A DNA stretch of 64,000 nt from Candidatus Hydrogenedentota bacterium (GTDB taxonomy: Bacteria > Hydrogenedentota > Hydrogenedentia > Hydrogenedentales > SLHB01), in NCBI GenBank assembly GCA_020848835.1, contig JADLHJ010000003.1, forward strand, positions 62,001-126,000, given 5' to 3'. The notes below the pieces were generated by a model, which saw only the letters and a program-made list of their open reading frames with translations, searched no databases and was not told the DNA's origin. Made by a program: the position numbers and the translations under genes. Below, one piece after another: positions 7,798 through 17,402 of the stretch. Every line of letters starts with the position of its first letter. Positions within the stretch are counted from its first letter, which is position 1.

Positions 7798-8614
7798 CAA
7801 AGGTCCCTCTTACAATTGCATCCGTCATCTTTGCGACACGCGCCATGCGCTTTACATCGTGTACGCGCACTGCGTCCGCTCCGTTCGCGATGGCCACAGC
7901 CACGGTGGCAGCCGTGCCCTCCATGCGTTCCTCTACGGGCAAATTCAGTACATTACCAATTGTCGATTTATTCGACGTGCCGATCAAAATCGGCCTGCCG
8001 AACTTCTTGAATTCCGCGAGGCGGCGCAATAATTCCAGGTTGTGCGCAGGTGTCTTTCCGAACCCAAATCCGGGATCGAGCCAAATCGCATCTTCGCGAA
8101 TGCCCATCTTGGTCGCATACCGAATGCGCTCTTCAAAGAAGCGGCAGATATCGTCCACAACGTCTTCGTAATGTGGCGACTGCTGCATCGTCTGCGGCGT
8201 GCCGAGCATGTGCATCAGGACGATCTCACAACCCGCTTCCGCAACCACTTCTGCCATCGCCGGATCGCCGCGCAATGCCGTGATGTCGTTTACCATCCCC
8301 GCCCCAAGCGCAATCGCGCGCCGCGCAGTATCGGCGTGGTACGTGTCGATAGAAGCCGGAATGTTGTCTGCGGCAAGCCGTTCGATCACCGGCAACACGC
8401 GTCGCTGTTCTTCATCCGTGTTTGTCGGTCCTGCGCCCGGCCGGGATGATTCTCCGCCTACGTCCACAATACGCGCGCCATCTGAGATTAACGTACGCGC
8501 ATGCTCGATTGCTGTATCGCAATTCACAAACAAACCACCATCCGAAAACGAATCCGGCGTGACATTGAGCACGCCCATGATACAAGTCTTTCGCTCTAGC
8601 GACGGGTTTAACAT
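7790..8614 (-). CDS. folP: Dihydropteroate synthase
   Basis: 274 residues. It condenses p-aminobenzoate with dihydropterin pyrophosphate in folate synthesis and is the sulfonamide target. Family motifs are MGVLNVTPDSFSDGG near the N-terminus, the IVDVGGESSRPGA pterin loop, the SIDTYHADTA strand, NDITALRGD, LDPGFGFGKT and a C-terminal RVHDV. The start ATG at 8614 has no strong ribosome-binding site. The gene lies 79 bases downstream of ftsH, with a hairpin between them. Confidence 0.96.
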   Translation of the reverse strand: MLNPSLERKTCIMGVLNVTPDSFSDGGLFVNCDTAIEHARTLISDGARIVDVGGESSRPGAGPTNTDEEQRRVLPVIERLAADNIPASIDTYHADTARRAIALGAGMVNDITALRGDPAMAEVVAEAGCEIVLMHMLGTPQTMQQSPHYEDVVDDICRFFEERIRYATKMGIREDAIWLDPGFGFGKTPAHNLELLRRLAEFKKFGRPILIGTSNKSTIGNVLNLPVEERMEGTAATVAVAIANGADAVRVHDVKRMARVAKMTDAIVRGTFDE

Positions 8615-8637
8615 GCAAGGCTTGTGCGGACTAAAGC

Positions 8638-8670
8638 AGTAACGCCCCCAACTTCGATTGGAGGCGTTAC
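8638..8670. terminator. Hairpin between ftsH and folP
   Basis: GTAACGCCCCCAAC and GTTGGAGGCGTTAC-like arms (GTAACGCC / GGCGTTAC with CCAAC / ATTGG inside) form a stem of about 13 bp around TTCGA. There is no strong U-tract on either strand, so it may attenuate or stabilise the ftsH-folP message rather than terminate it. Confidence 0.55.
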
Positions 8671-8693
8671 TAAACTACGATGGATAAATGTGC

Positions 8694-10667
8694 TCACGCC
8701 GGGCCGGGGATCATATCGCCTGGCCCGAGGCCGCCGCCGACTTCAGGCGTTGGCGCGGGGACCTTGTCCGGCGCGATTTCAATGCCCTTAGGCGGCGTAC
8801 CGGAAGGAGTCTCCTTCTTGGGCGGAAGCAAGTGCGCGCCGCCGTGCTTGCGAATGAGATCGTCGATCTCGTCTGCGTCGAGCGTCTCTCTTTCGAAGAG
8901 TTCTTCGGAGAGCGCGATAAGGATGTCCTTATGCTCAAGCAGCATTTTTTTCGCATCGCCATAGGCCTCTTCGAGCAACTTGTGAATGGCCTTGTCGATC
9001 GCGGATGCCGTTTCCTCGCTGAAGTCGCGTTCGCGCATGAAGTCACGGCCAAGGAACACTTCGGCATTCGACCCGAAGGAAATCGGCCCAAGTTCGCTCA
9101 TGCCCCACTGGCAGACCATTCGGTGCGCAAGTTCCGTCGCGCTCTTCAGATCGCCGGAAGCGCCGCTGCTGAATTGGCCAAACATGACCTCTTCCGCCGC
9201 GCGTCCGCCCATCATCATCCGCAATGCGGCCAAGCAATATTCTTTTGCGTAGGAGTAACGGTCTTCGAGCGGGATCATGCTCGTCACGCCGAGCGCGGGG
9301 CCTCGCGGGATGATGGTCACCTTGTGGACCGGGTCCGCGTGCGGATGAAAGCGTCCAACAATAACGTGGCCCGCTTCATGGTACGCGGTGTTCTTCTTTT
9401 CCTTCGCGCTTAACACCAGGCTGCGGCGCTCCGGCCCCATCAGCACGCGGTCCTTCGCGTCTTCAAAATCCTGCGCGGTCACTTTGTCCTGGTTGCGACG
9501 CGCGGCAAGAAGCGCGGCCTCGTTCACCATATTCGCAAGGTCCGCACCAGAGAAACCTGGTGTACCGCGAGACAAGACGTTTACAGAAACCGATGCGTCA
9601 CAGGGCACACCGTTGTTGCGAATATGGATGCCGAGAATCGCTTCGCGGCCTTTGATGTCCGGGTTCGCAACCACAATCTGTCGATCGAAACGGCCCGGGC
9701 GCAGCAACGCGCGATCTAGCACGTCCGGCCGGTTCGTCGCCGCCATTAAAATGACGCCTTCGCTCGTATTGAAACCGTCCATTTCGACAAGCAATTGGTT
9801 CAAAGTCTGTTCGCGTTCGTCGTGACCGCCACCAAGGCCCGCACCACGCTGCCGTCCTACCGCGTCAATTTCATCAATGAAGATAATGCAGGGCGCGTGT
9901 TTCTGTCCTTGCTGAAACAAGTCGCGGACGCGGCTTGCACCCACGCCGACGAACATTTCTACAAAGTCCGAACCGCTGATGCTGAAGAACGGCACATGCG
10001 CCTCGCCCGCGACGGCGCGCGCAAGCAGCGTCTTGCCCGATCCGGGCGGGCCTACGAGCAGCACGCCCTTGGGAATCTTTCCGCCAAGCCGTGAGAATTT
10101 CTTCGGCTCTTTCAGGAACTCGATGATCTCCTGAAGCTCTTCCTTGGCTTCGTCCACGCCGGCAACGTCATCAAATGTGACAACCTTGTCGCTATGGTTC
10201 ACAAGACGCGCACGGCTCTTACCGAAAGACAGCGCCTTATTGCTACCGCCCTGCATCTGCCGGAACATGAAGAACCAGAAGACGGCGAATATGAGGATGA
10301 TGGGAACGATGTTGATGAGCAGCGTCAACAGCATGCCCGAGGATTGATTCGTGACTTGGACTTGAATGCCTTTTTGGTCGGCAGTGGCGCGCCATTCCTC
10401 GACGTATTTTTCGATGTTTTCGGTAAAGCTAAAGCTCTTCCGGCCATCGACTTCCTGCTTGAGTTCCCCTTTAATCGTATAGTCGCCGTTGTCCCCATTC
10501 TTGGCAACCGAAAACGACTTTACATTGTCCTGTTCAAGCTGCTGGCTGAACTCCTTCGCCAAGAACTGGCCCTTTGCCGTCTGGCGATTGCCGAACTGGG
10601 TGAGCAGCAGGACAACAATGATGAGCAGGACAATCCAGAGAGACAACTGCTTAAAAATACCATTCAT
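8694..10667 (-). CDS. ftsH: ATP-dependent zinc metalloprotease FtsH
   Basis: 657 residues. It is a membrane-bound AAA+ protease that degrades misassembled membrane proteins and regulators such as LpxC and sigma-32 in model species. Transmembrane segments lie at about residues 8-25 and 112-134, flanking a periplasmic domain of about 85 residues. The Walker A motif GPPGSGKT is at 206-213, followed by the [12 protein letters not shown]alker B and an arginine-finger region. The zinc motif HEAGH is at 430-434. The C-terminus is Pro/Gly-rich ([19 protein letters not shown]), a tail unusual in length for the family. It is transcribed toward folP and glmM. Confidence 0.97.
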   Translation of the reverse strand: MNGIFKQLSLWIVLLIIVVLLLTQFGNRQTAKGQFLAKEFSQQLEQDNVKSFSVAKNGDNGDYTIKGELKQEVDGRKSFSFTENIEKYVEEWRATADQKGIQVQVTNQSSGMLLTLLINIVPIILIFAVFWFFMFRQMQGGSNKALSFGKSRARLVNHSDKVVTFDDVAGVDEAKEELQEIIEFLKEPKKFSRLGGKIPKGVLLVGPPGSGKTLLARAVAGEAHVPFFSISGSDFVEMFVGVGASRVRDLFQQGQKHAPCIIFIDEIDAVGRQRGAGLGGGHDEREQTLNQLLVEMDGFNTSEGVILMAATNRPDVLDRALLRPGRFDRQIVVANPDIKGREAILGIHIRNNGVPCDASVSVNVLSRGTPGFSGADLANMVNEAALLAARRNQDKVTAQDFEDAKDRVLMGPERRSLVLSAKEKKNTAYHEAGHVIVGRFHPHADPVHKVTIIPRGPALGVTSMIPLEDRYSYAKEYCLAALRMMMGGRAAEEVMFGQFSSGASGDLKSATELAHRMVCQWGMSELGPISFGSNAEVFLGRDFMRERDFSEETASAIDKAIHKLLEEAYGDAKKMLLEHKDILIALSEELFERETLDADEIDDLIRKHGGAHLLPPKKETPSGTPPKGIEIAPDKVPAPTPEVGGGLGPGDMIPGPA

Positions 10668-10903
10668 AACGCAGGCATAGCCCTTACTTTAGGCCGCACA
10701 GGCACAAGGCCGCAGCATAGCAATCGACATCATAACATACGAACATAGACCGAACAATCCCGGCGCGGGTTCCGGCGATAGCGGAACCTATCAGAGCAGC
10801 CAGTAGCTTCGTGCCGCGCAAGTAGTGCCAAATCAGTCGATTACGGTTCACGAGCAAGGTAGAATATGCGATTGCCAACCTGATAAGTCCGGAGAAACAT
10901 TTA

Positions 10904-12016
10904 ATGAAATCCTCACGCATGCTGCTTGTGAAGGAACGTACCCGCCTGATGGCGTTCCTCCAAACCCAATATCCCGAAACCAAGCGCACCGTGCTCAAAC
11001 AACTGCTCAAGCATCGCGCCGTGTTTGTGAACGGCAACCCTGTGACGCGCCACGACCACCTGCTCGAACCCAAAGACCGAGTCGTCATCGAGCGCGGCGC
11101 CCCGGCCCCGGTACGAAAATCCAAAGTAACAATGCCGGAAATCGTATTCGAGGACCGGCACGTCATCGTCATAAACAAACCCGAAGGCCTGCTCACCATC
11201 GCCACAGACAAGGAATCCCACCGCACTGCGTACCGGCAGGTCATGGCCTACGTGCAGGAAGACCGGCCCCACCGCGGCGAGCGTATCTTCATCGTACACC
11301 GCCTCGACCGCGACACCTCGGGCCTGCTGGTCTTCGCGCGCACGGAAGACGCGAAACGCGACTTGCAGGAGAACTGGGAGCACTCGGAGAAAAAGTACTA
11401 TGCGGTCGTGGAAGGTACGCCGCGCGAAGCCGAAGGCACAATCCGTTCTCACCTTCGCGAACACCCCAAAAGTTTGCGCATGCACAGCGCGCCCCCGTCG
11501 GACGAGTCAAAACTGGCGATTACGCGATACCGCACCCTGCGCAGCACGCGCCACTATTCGCTGCTCGAAGTGAAACTGGAAACAGGACGAAAGAACCAGA
11601 TCCGCGCGCATTTGTCTGAAGCAGGTCATCCAGTCGTCGGCGATAAAAAATACGATGCGCACGGAAACCCGATGAAACGGCTTGCATTGCACGCCCACTA
11701 CTTGGCGTTTGTGCATCCGGTGAGTGGAAGGCGGCTGCAATTTAAGGCGGAATTGCCGGAGGAATTTGAGCAGTTGCTGGCCGACGACAAAGCTTCTACA
11801 AACGCTTCTGCGCGCAGTTCGGAAAAGAGCAATCGCAGTCCAGGAAAGAAACTTCCGCGCAGTAATCGACCGGCACGATCAAAATCACAATTGTCATCTT
11901 CCGCAAGAGTGGAATCGCCGGAAAGCAACGAGCAAAAGCCTGAACGGCGGGGTTCCGGGCCAGCAAAGAAACAAGGACGGCGGCCAAACTTTCGTTCGCG
12001 CAGCAAACGCGCATAG
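10904..12016 (+). CDS. RluA-family RNA pseudouridine synthase with basic C-terminal tail
   Basis: 370 residues. An S4-like N-terminal RNA-binding domain (LMAFLQTQY...LLKHRAVFVNGNPVTRHDHLLEPKD) precedes the RluA catalytic domain. HRLDRDTSGLLVFAR contains the catalytic Asp. LETGRKNQIRAHLSEAGHPVVGDKKY is the second family motif. The last 80 or so residues are Ser/Lys/Arg-rich and of low complexity, an extension absent from RluC/RluD, and may bind RNA. The likely substrate is 23S rRNA. The ATG has GGAG nine bases upstream. Confidence 0.93.
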   Translation: MKSSRMLLVKERTRLMAFLQTQYPETKRTVLKQLLKHRAVFVNGNPVTRHDHLLEPKDRVVIERGAPAPVRKSKVTMPEIVFEDRHVIVINKPEGLLTIATDKESHRTAYRQVMAYVQEDRPHRGERIFIVHRLDRDTSGLLVFARTEDAKRDLQENWEHSEKKYYAVVEGTPREAEGTIRSHLREHPKSLRMHSAPPSDESKLAITRYRTLRSTRHYSLLEVKLETGRKNQIRAHLSEAGHPVVGDKKYDAHGNPMKRLALHAHYLAFVHPVSGRRLQFKAELPEEFEQLLADDKASTNASARSSEKSNRSPGKKLPRSNRPARSKSQLSSSARVESPESNEQKPERRGSGPAKKQGRRPNFRSRSKRA

Positions 12017-12042
12017 CTTTCTATAAAGGGGGAGGTTTTCAG

Positions 12043-13737
12043 ATGCGATTAAAAGGCTGCGCAGTTCTTTTGTGTCTCGTTTGTTTTAACTCAGCCGCGC
12101 AAGTCGACCGCTTCTACGGCGAACCCGTCGAACTCAAGAGCAATTTCATCTACTTCACAAGTTGGCAATATGTGCGCCAAGGGAGCTTCGGTTGGAAAGT
12201 AGATGTTGCGGAGGACGCAACTGAGGCAGAGAAGAATGTTGGCGCTTGGCTCGAAGGGGATGGCACACGGCCCGCCAAATTTGAAACGTACGACATGCCG
12301 CGTGGGATCCGGCTCGTGGCGCAACAAGCGGAGAAAGTGCCATTCCAGCCGGGACAAATCGCCGCACAGGTCTTCGATGAAGGCAAATACAAAGCGTGGT
12401 ACACCATCGGCGCGACTGCCGATCCAGAACCCTTCAGCAGCAAAGATAAAATCCTTCCGGGTTACAACAGCCACATTGCCTACGCGGAATCCGCCGACGC
12501 GATCACTTGGACGTTTCCAAAGCTGGGCCTCATCGAATACGCGGGCAACAAGGACAACAACATTGTCTTTCGCGGCGACTTAGATGGATCCGTCCGCGGT
12601 TTTCACGGCGGCACCGTCTTCGTCGATCCATCTTCGACGGACGAACGCTACAAGATGTTCTATCTCGGCATCATCACCGATGAAGAATGGGACGCCTTCG
12701 CCGCGAAGTATCCAGGCGAAGTCGACACTATGGCTCGCCGTACAGACGTTGGCGGGTTTCGATGCGTGGTTGCGGTGTTCGGCGCAGTATCGCCAGATGG
12801 ATTCAATTGGACTTCCCTTCCCGAACCGCTGATGGTTCAACACGCCGACACACAAAATGTCTGTTACTACGATCCGAATCGCAAAGAATACGTAGCAGTA
12901 GTTCGCGGCTGGCAAGTCAATCAAAAGGCGCCCGGATTCGAAAAAGAAAACATCGACAGTTGGATCGGTGTTGGCCGCCGTTCCATCGCGCGCTCGACGA
13001 GCAGGGATTTCCGTCACTTCAGCAAACCGGAGATCATCGTCACCACCGGCGCGGACATGGCGCCAAGCCATTTGTTTTATACCAACTGCGCAACGACACT
13101 GCCAAACATCCCCGACAACTACGTGATGCTACCGTGGATATGGGAGTTGGAAAGCGATGGTGGCGCAACCTGGTTGCTTTCAAGCCCCGATGGCGACGTG
13201 TGGTCACGCGTTCCCGGTGGCCCGGTGGTGCAGTTGGGGCCAGTAGGCGCACCGGACGGCGGCTACGTCGTGTGCAGCGGTAACCTGCTCGAGTACGCGG
13301 GCGACAAGTGGGGAATAACCTACGGAGCGCAACCCATTCCGCACAAATATCCCGGCCGCGCGTTCGACAAACGAAAAGGTTTGTTCCCCGGCGTGCAAGG
13401 CGTCGGCGGGATCGCGACTTGGCCCAAAGGCCGGCTCGTCGCGCTTCAGTGCGACGAGGAAGGCGAGTTCGCAACAGTAGCGGTAGTCCCGCGCGGTGAT
13501 CGCATCCGAATCAATGCGTCCGTCAAACCCAGCGGCTATATCAAGACCCAATTGCGGACATTCGGCGGCGGCGTGATTGAAGGCCGCACCTTCGAAACTG
13601 CGGACCGCATCATCGGTGATGGCCTGCAACTGCCGGTGACCTGGAGCGGTGACGACAAACTCAACCACAACGGCGCGCCCGTTATCCTCGCATTAAAGCT
13701 GCGCCAAGCGAAGCTATTCGGGATTGAGTTTTACTGA
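12043..13737 (+). CDS. Secreted beta-propeller glycosidase-like protein
   Basis: 564 residues with an N-terminal signal peptide (MRLKGCAVLLCLVCFNSAAQ). Repeated strands such as YKAWYTIG, HIAYAESADAITWTFPKLGL, GFHGGTVFVDP...YKMFYLG, VSPDGFNWTSLPEP and SPDGDVWSRVPGG resemble the five-bladed propeller of GH43/GH32-like proteins that are plentiful in Planctomycetes-type genomes. I cannot identify the catalytic acidic triad with certainty, so hydrolysis of a specific glycan is inference. GGAGG precedes the ATG. The gene follows the pseudouridine synthase by 26 bases. Its 3' end overlaps the convergent Lgt-like gene by 24 bases. Confidence 0.75.
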   Translation: MRLKGCAVLLCLVCFNSAAQVDRFYGEPVELKSNFIYFTSWQYVRQGSFGWKVDVAEDATEAEKNVGAWLEGDGTRPAKFETYDMPRGIRLVAQQAEKVPFQPGQIAAQVFDEGKYKAWYTIGATADPEPFSSKDKILPGYNSHIAYAESADAITWTFPKLGLIEYAGNKDNNIVFRGDLDGSVRGFHGGTVFVDPSSTDERYKMFYLGIITDEEWDAFAAKYPGEVDTMARRTDVGGFRCVVAVFGAVSPDGFNWTSLPEPLMVQHADTQNVCYYDPNRKEYVAVVRGWQVNQKAPGFEKENIDSWIGVGRRSIARSTSRDFRHFSKPEIIVTTGADMAPSHLFYTNCATTLPNIPDNYVMLPWIWELESDGGATWLLSSPDGDVWSRVPGGPVVQLGPVGAPDGGYVVCSGNLLEYAGDKWGITYGAQPIPHKYPGRAFDKRKGLFPGVQGVGGIATWPKGRLVALQCDEEGEFATVAVVPRGDRIRINASVKPSGYIKTQLRTFGGGVIEGRTFETADRIIGDGLQLPVTWSGDDKLNHNGAPVILALKLRQAKLFGIEFY

Positions 13738-14664
13738 TCGAGGAATTAAGTAGATCGCGATTCCAGCGATTAGAGCGATTACTCCAAGCCACTGGGCAGC
13801 CGATAATCCAACGACGACGTAATTGCGCTCCGCGAGAAACCAATCCAGCGAGAGGCGAATAGCGCCATACGCACACAGCGCAAACGCAAATGTGACCCCT
13901 TGCCGTATACGCTTTCTGTAAACAAACTCCGCGGCAATGCCGCACACGATAGCGGCTAAACTTGTCCAAATCGGCACGGGCCAGACCGGCGAGGATCGAA
14001 AGTTGGCGGCACGGTCGACAAGTTCGGGCGTAATAGCGCGCGTCCTGAAATTTTCGTCTTGATTCGCAAATGCGGCTTCATAGCGCAACGCTTGTATATG
14101 CCCTAGCGTGTGTTCCGTGCTTTTTGTTTCCGCTTCGCTGCGCAAAAGATCACTCGGCACCTGGATAATGCCATTTGCGAAGTGCTTCTCGTGAACAATG
14201 CTTCCATACGGATACGCGATGCCAAAGGCGCTTGTGCAGACCGAGCCTTCGCAGCACCCGCTTAACAGGCAGCCGATCTTGGCGATTCCGACAGCGAGCA
14301 GTATTGAAGGTGCAAACGCGTCAGCAAAGACGAGTATGGGCTGACGGCGAACCAAGAGAAAGGCAACAACTCCCACCGCCGCGCCAATTCCAAAGTAAGT
14401 TAGCGATCCGCCGCCGCCCTGCAACGGAGAGAAAACGCGCCACCCTGCATTGCGCGCAGCCGGATCGATGAGTAACGATGCTCTACTGACTACCCATCCA
14501 CCTATCAGTCCGACAATCAGCGCAGGCGCGAGCTCCGATGTGTCGAATGCGCGCGCTCGCGCGCGAACTAACGTCGCCCCAATTGCAACCAGTACCGCAA
14601 GAAACATCATCGCCGCGTAGGACCCGACGAATAGTTTACCGATGGAAAAAAGAATCGGCCGCAC
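13714..14664 (-). CDS. Divergent prolipoprotein diacylglyceryl transferase (Lgt)-like membrane protein
   Basis: 316 residues from a GTG at 14664, with GGAG eight bases upstream. It has about seven transmembrane helices in the Lgt arrangement (PILFSIGKLFVGSYAAMMF, ALIVGLIGGWVVSR, SLTYFGIGAAVGVVAFLL, ..., WLGVIALIAGIAIYLIP). The signature region GRxGNFxxxE of Lgt, which carries the essential Arg and Asn, reads AKIGCLLSGCCEG here, and the HGGL region reads LQGGGGS. It may therefore be a family member with altered chemistry or a different acceptor. Upstream, 48 bases away, lies a 57-residue secreted peptide gene. A bona fide lgt presumably exists elsewhere. Confidence 0.7.
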   Translation of the reverse strand: MRPILFSIGKLFVGSYAAMMFLAVLVAIGATLVRARARAFDTSELAPALIVGLIGGWVVSRASLLIDPAARNAGWRVFSPLQGGGGSLTYFGIGAAVGVVAFLLVRRQPILVFADAFAPSILLAVGIAKIGCLLSGCCEGSVCTSAFGIAYPYGSIVHEKHFANGIIQVPSDLLRSEAETKSTEHTLGHIQALRYEAAFANQDENFRTRAITPELVDRAANFRSSPVWPVPIWTSLAAIVCGIAAEFVYRKRIRQGVTFAFALCAYGAIRLSLDWFLAERNYVVVGLSAAQWLGVIALIAGIAIYLIPRSVKLNPE

Positions 14665-14712
14665 TATCTCATCTCCCAGATGGAACGTGCGGTCGCACGG
14701 CAAACGCTTCTA

Positions 14713-14886
14713 TTAAGTCAAGTGAATTGCTGCGCAGGTGGCCCGAAGAATATCGTTAATTTCGGTGAGGATCGAAGAGCCGTGATCAGTGCCTGCATAG
14801 GCTACCGTTGATGGCCCAAACAACGTTAACGCAACTACCGCGAGTACACTCCACCATACCCAGCTTTTTTCGTTAATCTTCTTCAT
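14713..14886 (-). CDS. Small secreted peptide (57 aa) upstream of the Lgt-like gene
   Basis: Begins MKKINEKSWVWWSVLAVVALT and continues LFGPSTVAYAGTDHG, a classic signal peptide with an AYA cleavage site. The mature region is about 27 residues and ends ILRATCAAIHLT. AAGG lies nine bases before the ATG. It is co-directional with the Lgt-like gene 48 bases downstream. There is a single cysteine in the mature part and no lipobox. The family is not recognised. Coding status rests on the signal peptide, ribosome-binding site and spacing. Confidence 0.6.
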   Translation of the reverse strand: MKKINEKSWVWWSVLAVVALTLFGPSTVAYAGTDHGSSILTEINDILRATCAAIHLT

Positions 14887-14981
14887 CGCCGTTTTACCTT
14901 GTCGGTTAAATGGAAGACATCCCGCTACGCTGGAAGTATAACGACTACGCTAAAATGTGCAAGAGATTCGTCGCGGTAACA

Positions 14982-15944
14982 TTATATCCCGGACCCGGAA
15001 TGGGCAGTCTCCGCGAGAAAGTCGGAAGGATCGTCCCACCCCGCAGCGATGACGCGATTGCGCCCGCTACGCTTCGCTTCGTAGAGCAGTTCGTCCGCTC
15101 GTTTTAGTACCACATCCACCGACGCCATAGCGCCCGCCCCAATCCAAATCCCACCGACACTAACGGTCACGCCGAGTTCCAGGTCATCCGCGCTGATCTG
15201 CGTCCGCGAGATCGCCATACGGATCCGTTCGCCGATTGCTTCAACTTCCTGGCGTGTTGGGCCTGGCACGATGACGACAAATTCTTCACCACCATATCGG
15301 CCAGTTACATCGTAGTTACGGCATTGTTCTTTTAAGCGTCGTGCAACTTCTATCAGTGCCTGGTCGCCTGCGGCATGGCCAAAATTGTCGTTGATCTGTT
15401 TGAAATGGTCTACGTCCAGCAAATAAACCGCGAGTGGGGCCTTTGAGCGCGCCGAGCGCGACAGTTCTTCTTCCAGCCGATGCACAATCGCGCTTCGGTT
15501 GTACACCTGTGTCAGAAAATCCGTCTGCGCCAGGCGTTTTAGCGCGGCATTTGCCGTCTCAAGTTGCTCATGCAAGCGGACGATGCGCTCTCCGGCACCA
15601 ATGCGGGAACGCAGTTCCATCGCGTTGTAAGGTTTGGTGAGATAATCGTCGGCACCGGCATCAAGTGCGGTGACAATGTCGTCCGTTTCACCCTTCGCCG
15701 TCAGAAGAAGAATGTAGGTGAAGGGTGCGTGTTCGCGCGCACGAACCTTACTGCACACTTGCAGGCCGTCAAGCTCCGGCATCATCCAATCGAGCACGGC
15801 AAGACGCGGCGCATCTTCTCGCTGAAACTGGTTCCATGCCTCCGCGCCGTCTTTTGCGACGACTACATCGTGGCCCCATTTCCGCAGATACGCTTCTAAA
15901 ATACGACGCGATACCGCATCGTCCTCCGCGATGAGGATCTTCAA
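14982..15944 (-). CDS. Response regulator with GGDEF domain (PleD-like diguanylate cyclase)
   Basis: 320 residues. The receiver domain (1-120) has acidic DD near residues 8-9, the phosphoacceptor Asp in VLDWMMPELDG at about 52, and the conserved Lys in LTKPY. A short coiled linker (ERIVRLHEQLETANAALKRL) leads to the GGDEF domain: DFLTQVYNR, DVDHFKQINDNFGHAAGD, and the active-site loop YGGEEF at about 217-221. RNYD five residues upstream matches the RxxD inhibitory I-site. It should synthesise c-di-GMP on phosphorylation, with product inhibition. No histidine kinase lies nearby. The PilZ gene at 33.9 kb is a candidate effector. Confidence 0.93.
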   Translation of the reverse strand: MKILIAEDDAVSRRILEAYLRKWGHDVVVAKDGAEAWNQFQREDAPRLAVLDWMMPELDGLQVCSKVRAREHAPFTYILLLTAKGETDDIVTALDAGADDYLTKPYNAMELRSRIGAGERIVRLHEQLETANAALKRLAQTDFLTQVYNRSAIVHRLEEELSRSARSKAPLAVYLLDVDHFKQINDNFGHAAGDQALIEVARRLKEQCRNYDVTGRYGGEEFVVIVPGPTRQEVEAIGERIRMAISRTQISADDLELGVTVSVGGIWIGAGAMASVDVVLKRADELLYEAKRSGRNRVIAAGWDDPSDFLAETAHSGSGI

Positions 15945-16054
15945 GCCCTGCTCCTGCGCGATGGTTGGTCATTCACGAACGCGCAATTGTACGGCCCAGA
16001 CTGTTCCCAAGTAAAGTACTTGCCAAACGTTCTTGCAATCCTGCAACGTGCCAA

Positions 16055-16080
16055 ATAAAAAAGGCGGGTCAGGGCCCGCC
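16055..16080 (-). terminator. Rho-independent terminator of the DUF1800-DUF1501 operon
   Basis: On the minus strand GGCGGGCC-CTGA-CCCGCC is followed by TTTTTTATTT. The site starts 27 bases after the DUF1501 stop codon. Confidence 0.85.
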
Positions 16081-16106
16081 ATCCAAGAGCTCATTGTCAG
16101 GAAACG

Positions 16107-17342
16107 TTACGCAATAATGGGCAACGGTGCGTGTTTGTGGTGCAGAATCTTTTCCGGTGACGCCTGAAACCAGTCCTGCAGGATGGATGCGTAAACGCTG
16201 CGGAAATCCACGCCATACTTCAGATCGCCGTCGTCGAGATCTGTCAGGCTCGGCGCAGCGCCATGAAGCCCGGCCTTCACGTTCTTGCCAACGACGAACA
16301 TCGGTGCGGCGGTGCCGTGATCCGTGCCGCCGCTCGCGTTCTGGCCCACGCGACGCCCAAATTCTGAGAAGACCATTGTGACCACGCGGTCTGCGTTGCC
16401 ATCCGCTTCAAGCGTCTGCTGGAAACGGGCGATCGACTGCGAAAAGCGCTCGAGCAATCCATCCTGCGTGGCAAGTTGGTTGGCATGCGTATCGAAGCCG
16501 CCGGTGCTCACGTAGTAGATACGCGTCTGGAGATCGCCCCGAATAAGCGCCGCGACTGTTTGGAGCGGGTCCTTCGCATTTGGTTTCTGTCCGTTCTTGC
16601 CGTAGCCCGCCCGCTGCGCCGCTTCCTTCACTTCATAAGAGCTCATGATCGCGTTGGAGGTTGTGTGGCGGAGGAAATCGAGCGTGTCGTTCTTCTTCGC
16701 CGACGCTGCGTTTATCTTCTCAAACTTTTCGGCGGTATCCGTCGCCCTGCCGGGTTTCCAGCCGAAGTTCATCGGATCTTCAAACGCGACGCCGACTCCC
16801 TTCTCTCCATCAAAAGCCTGCGGCCGATCCTTGCCGAGCGACACGCCGGCCTGCGGGCGCGCGGTTCCTGAGCAGCAGTTGTCGAAGTAGCGGCCAATCC
16901 AACCGCGCGAGAGGAATTCATCAGAGTCGCTCGCGGTATGCCAGATTTCCATGGAGCGGAAGTGCGAACGATCGGGGTTCGGATAGCCCACGCCCTGCAC
17001 GATTCCCACCTGCCCCTTGTCGTAAAGCTTCATCAGATCCGCGAGCTTGTCGTTTGCCGCGAGGTCGTCAGTGATGCGAATAAGACGTTCCTTCTTTAAA
17101 CCAAGCGTGGGCCGAGCGCGGTAGTACGCATCATCCGACCACGGCGCAAGCGTATTCAATCCGTCGTTTCCCCCACCAAGCTGGACGACCACAAGGATGC
17201 GTCCGTCCTTGAAACCGGCAATCGGGGCCGCTTCCGCACTCACGCTTTCCGCCGTGTGCGCAAGAAACGCCGGCGCAAGGCCGATCGAGCTGAACATGGC
17301 CGCACCCTTGAGAAACCCACGGCGTGAAATGATGACGTTCAT
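16107..17342 (-). CDS. DUF1501 family secreted protein
   Basis: 411 residues. The N-terminal SRRGFLKG followed by a hydrophobic stretch and AEA indicates Tat export. The body shows the DUF1501 sulfatase-like fold: ILVVVQLGGGNDGLNTLAPW, the AFDGEKGVGVAF region, YYVSTGGFDTHANQ, VTMVFSEFGRRVGQNASGGTDHGTAAPMFVVG and a C-terminal YGVDFRSVYASILQDWF. The conserved D, H and D/E residues in GGFDTH and GGTDHG resemble a metal-binding alkaline-phosphatase-like site. Function is unproven for the family. It lies 60 bases downstream of its usual partner DUF1800 and ends at a strong terminator. Confidence 0.93.
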   Translation of the reverse strand: MNVIISRRGFLKGAAMFSSIGLAPAFLAHTAESVSAEAAPIAGFKDGRILVVVQLGGGNDGLNTLAPWSDDAYYRARPTLGLKKERLIRITDDLAANDKLADLMKLYDKGQVGIVQGVGYPNPDRSHFRSMEIWHTASDSDEFLSRGWIGRYFDNCCSGTARPQAGVSLGKDRPQAFDGEKGVGVAFEDPMNFGWKPGRATDTAEKFEKINAASAKKNDTLDFLRHTTSNAIMSSYEVKEAAQRAGYGKNGQKPNAKDPLQTVAALIRGDLQTRIYYVSTGGFDTHANQLATQDGLLERFSQSIARFQQTLEADGNADRVVTMVFSEFGRRVGQNASGGTDHGTAAPMFVVGKNVKAGLHGAAPSLTDLDDGDLKYGVDFRSVYASILQDWFQASPEKILHHKHAPLPIIA

Positions 17343-17402
17343 CGGCGTCTACCTCGCAATGTTTTCTTCAATCTAATATCTACTGACTATGGTCTTCTGT
17401 CA

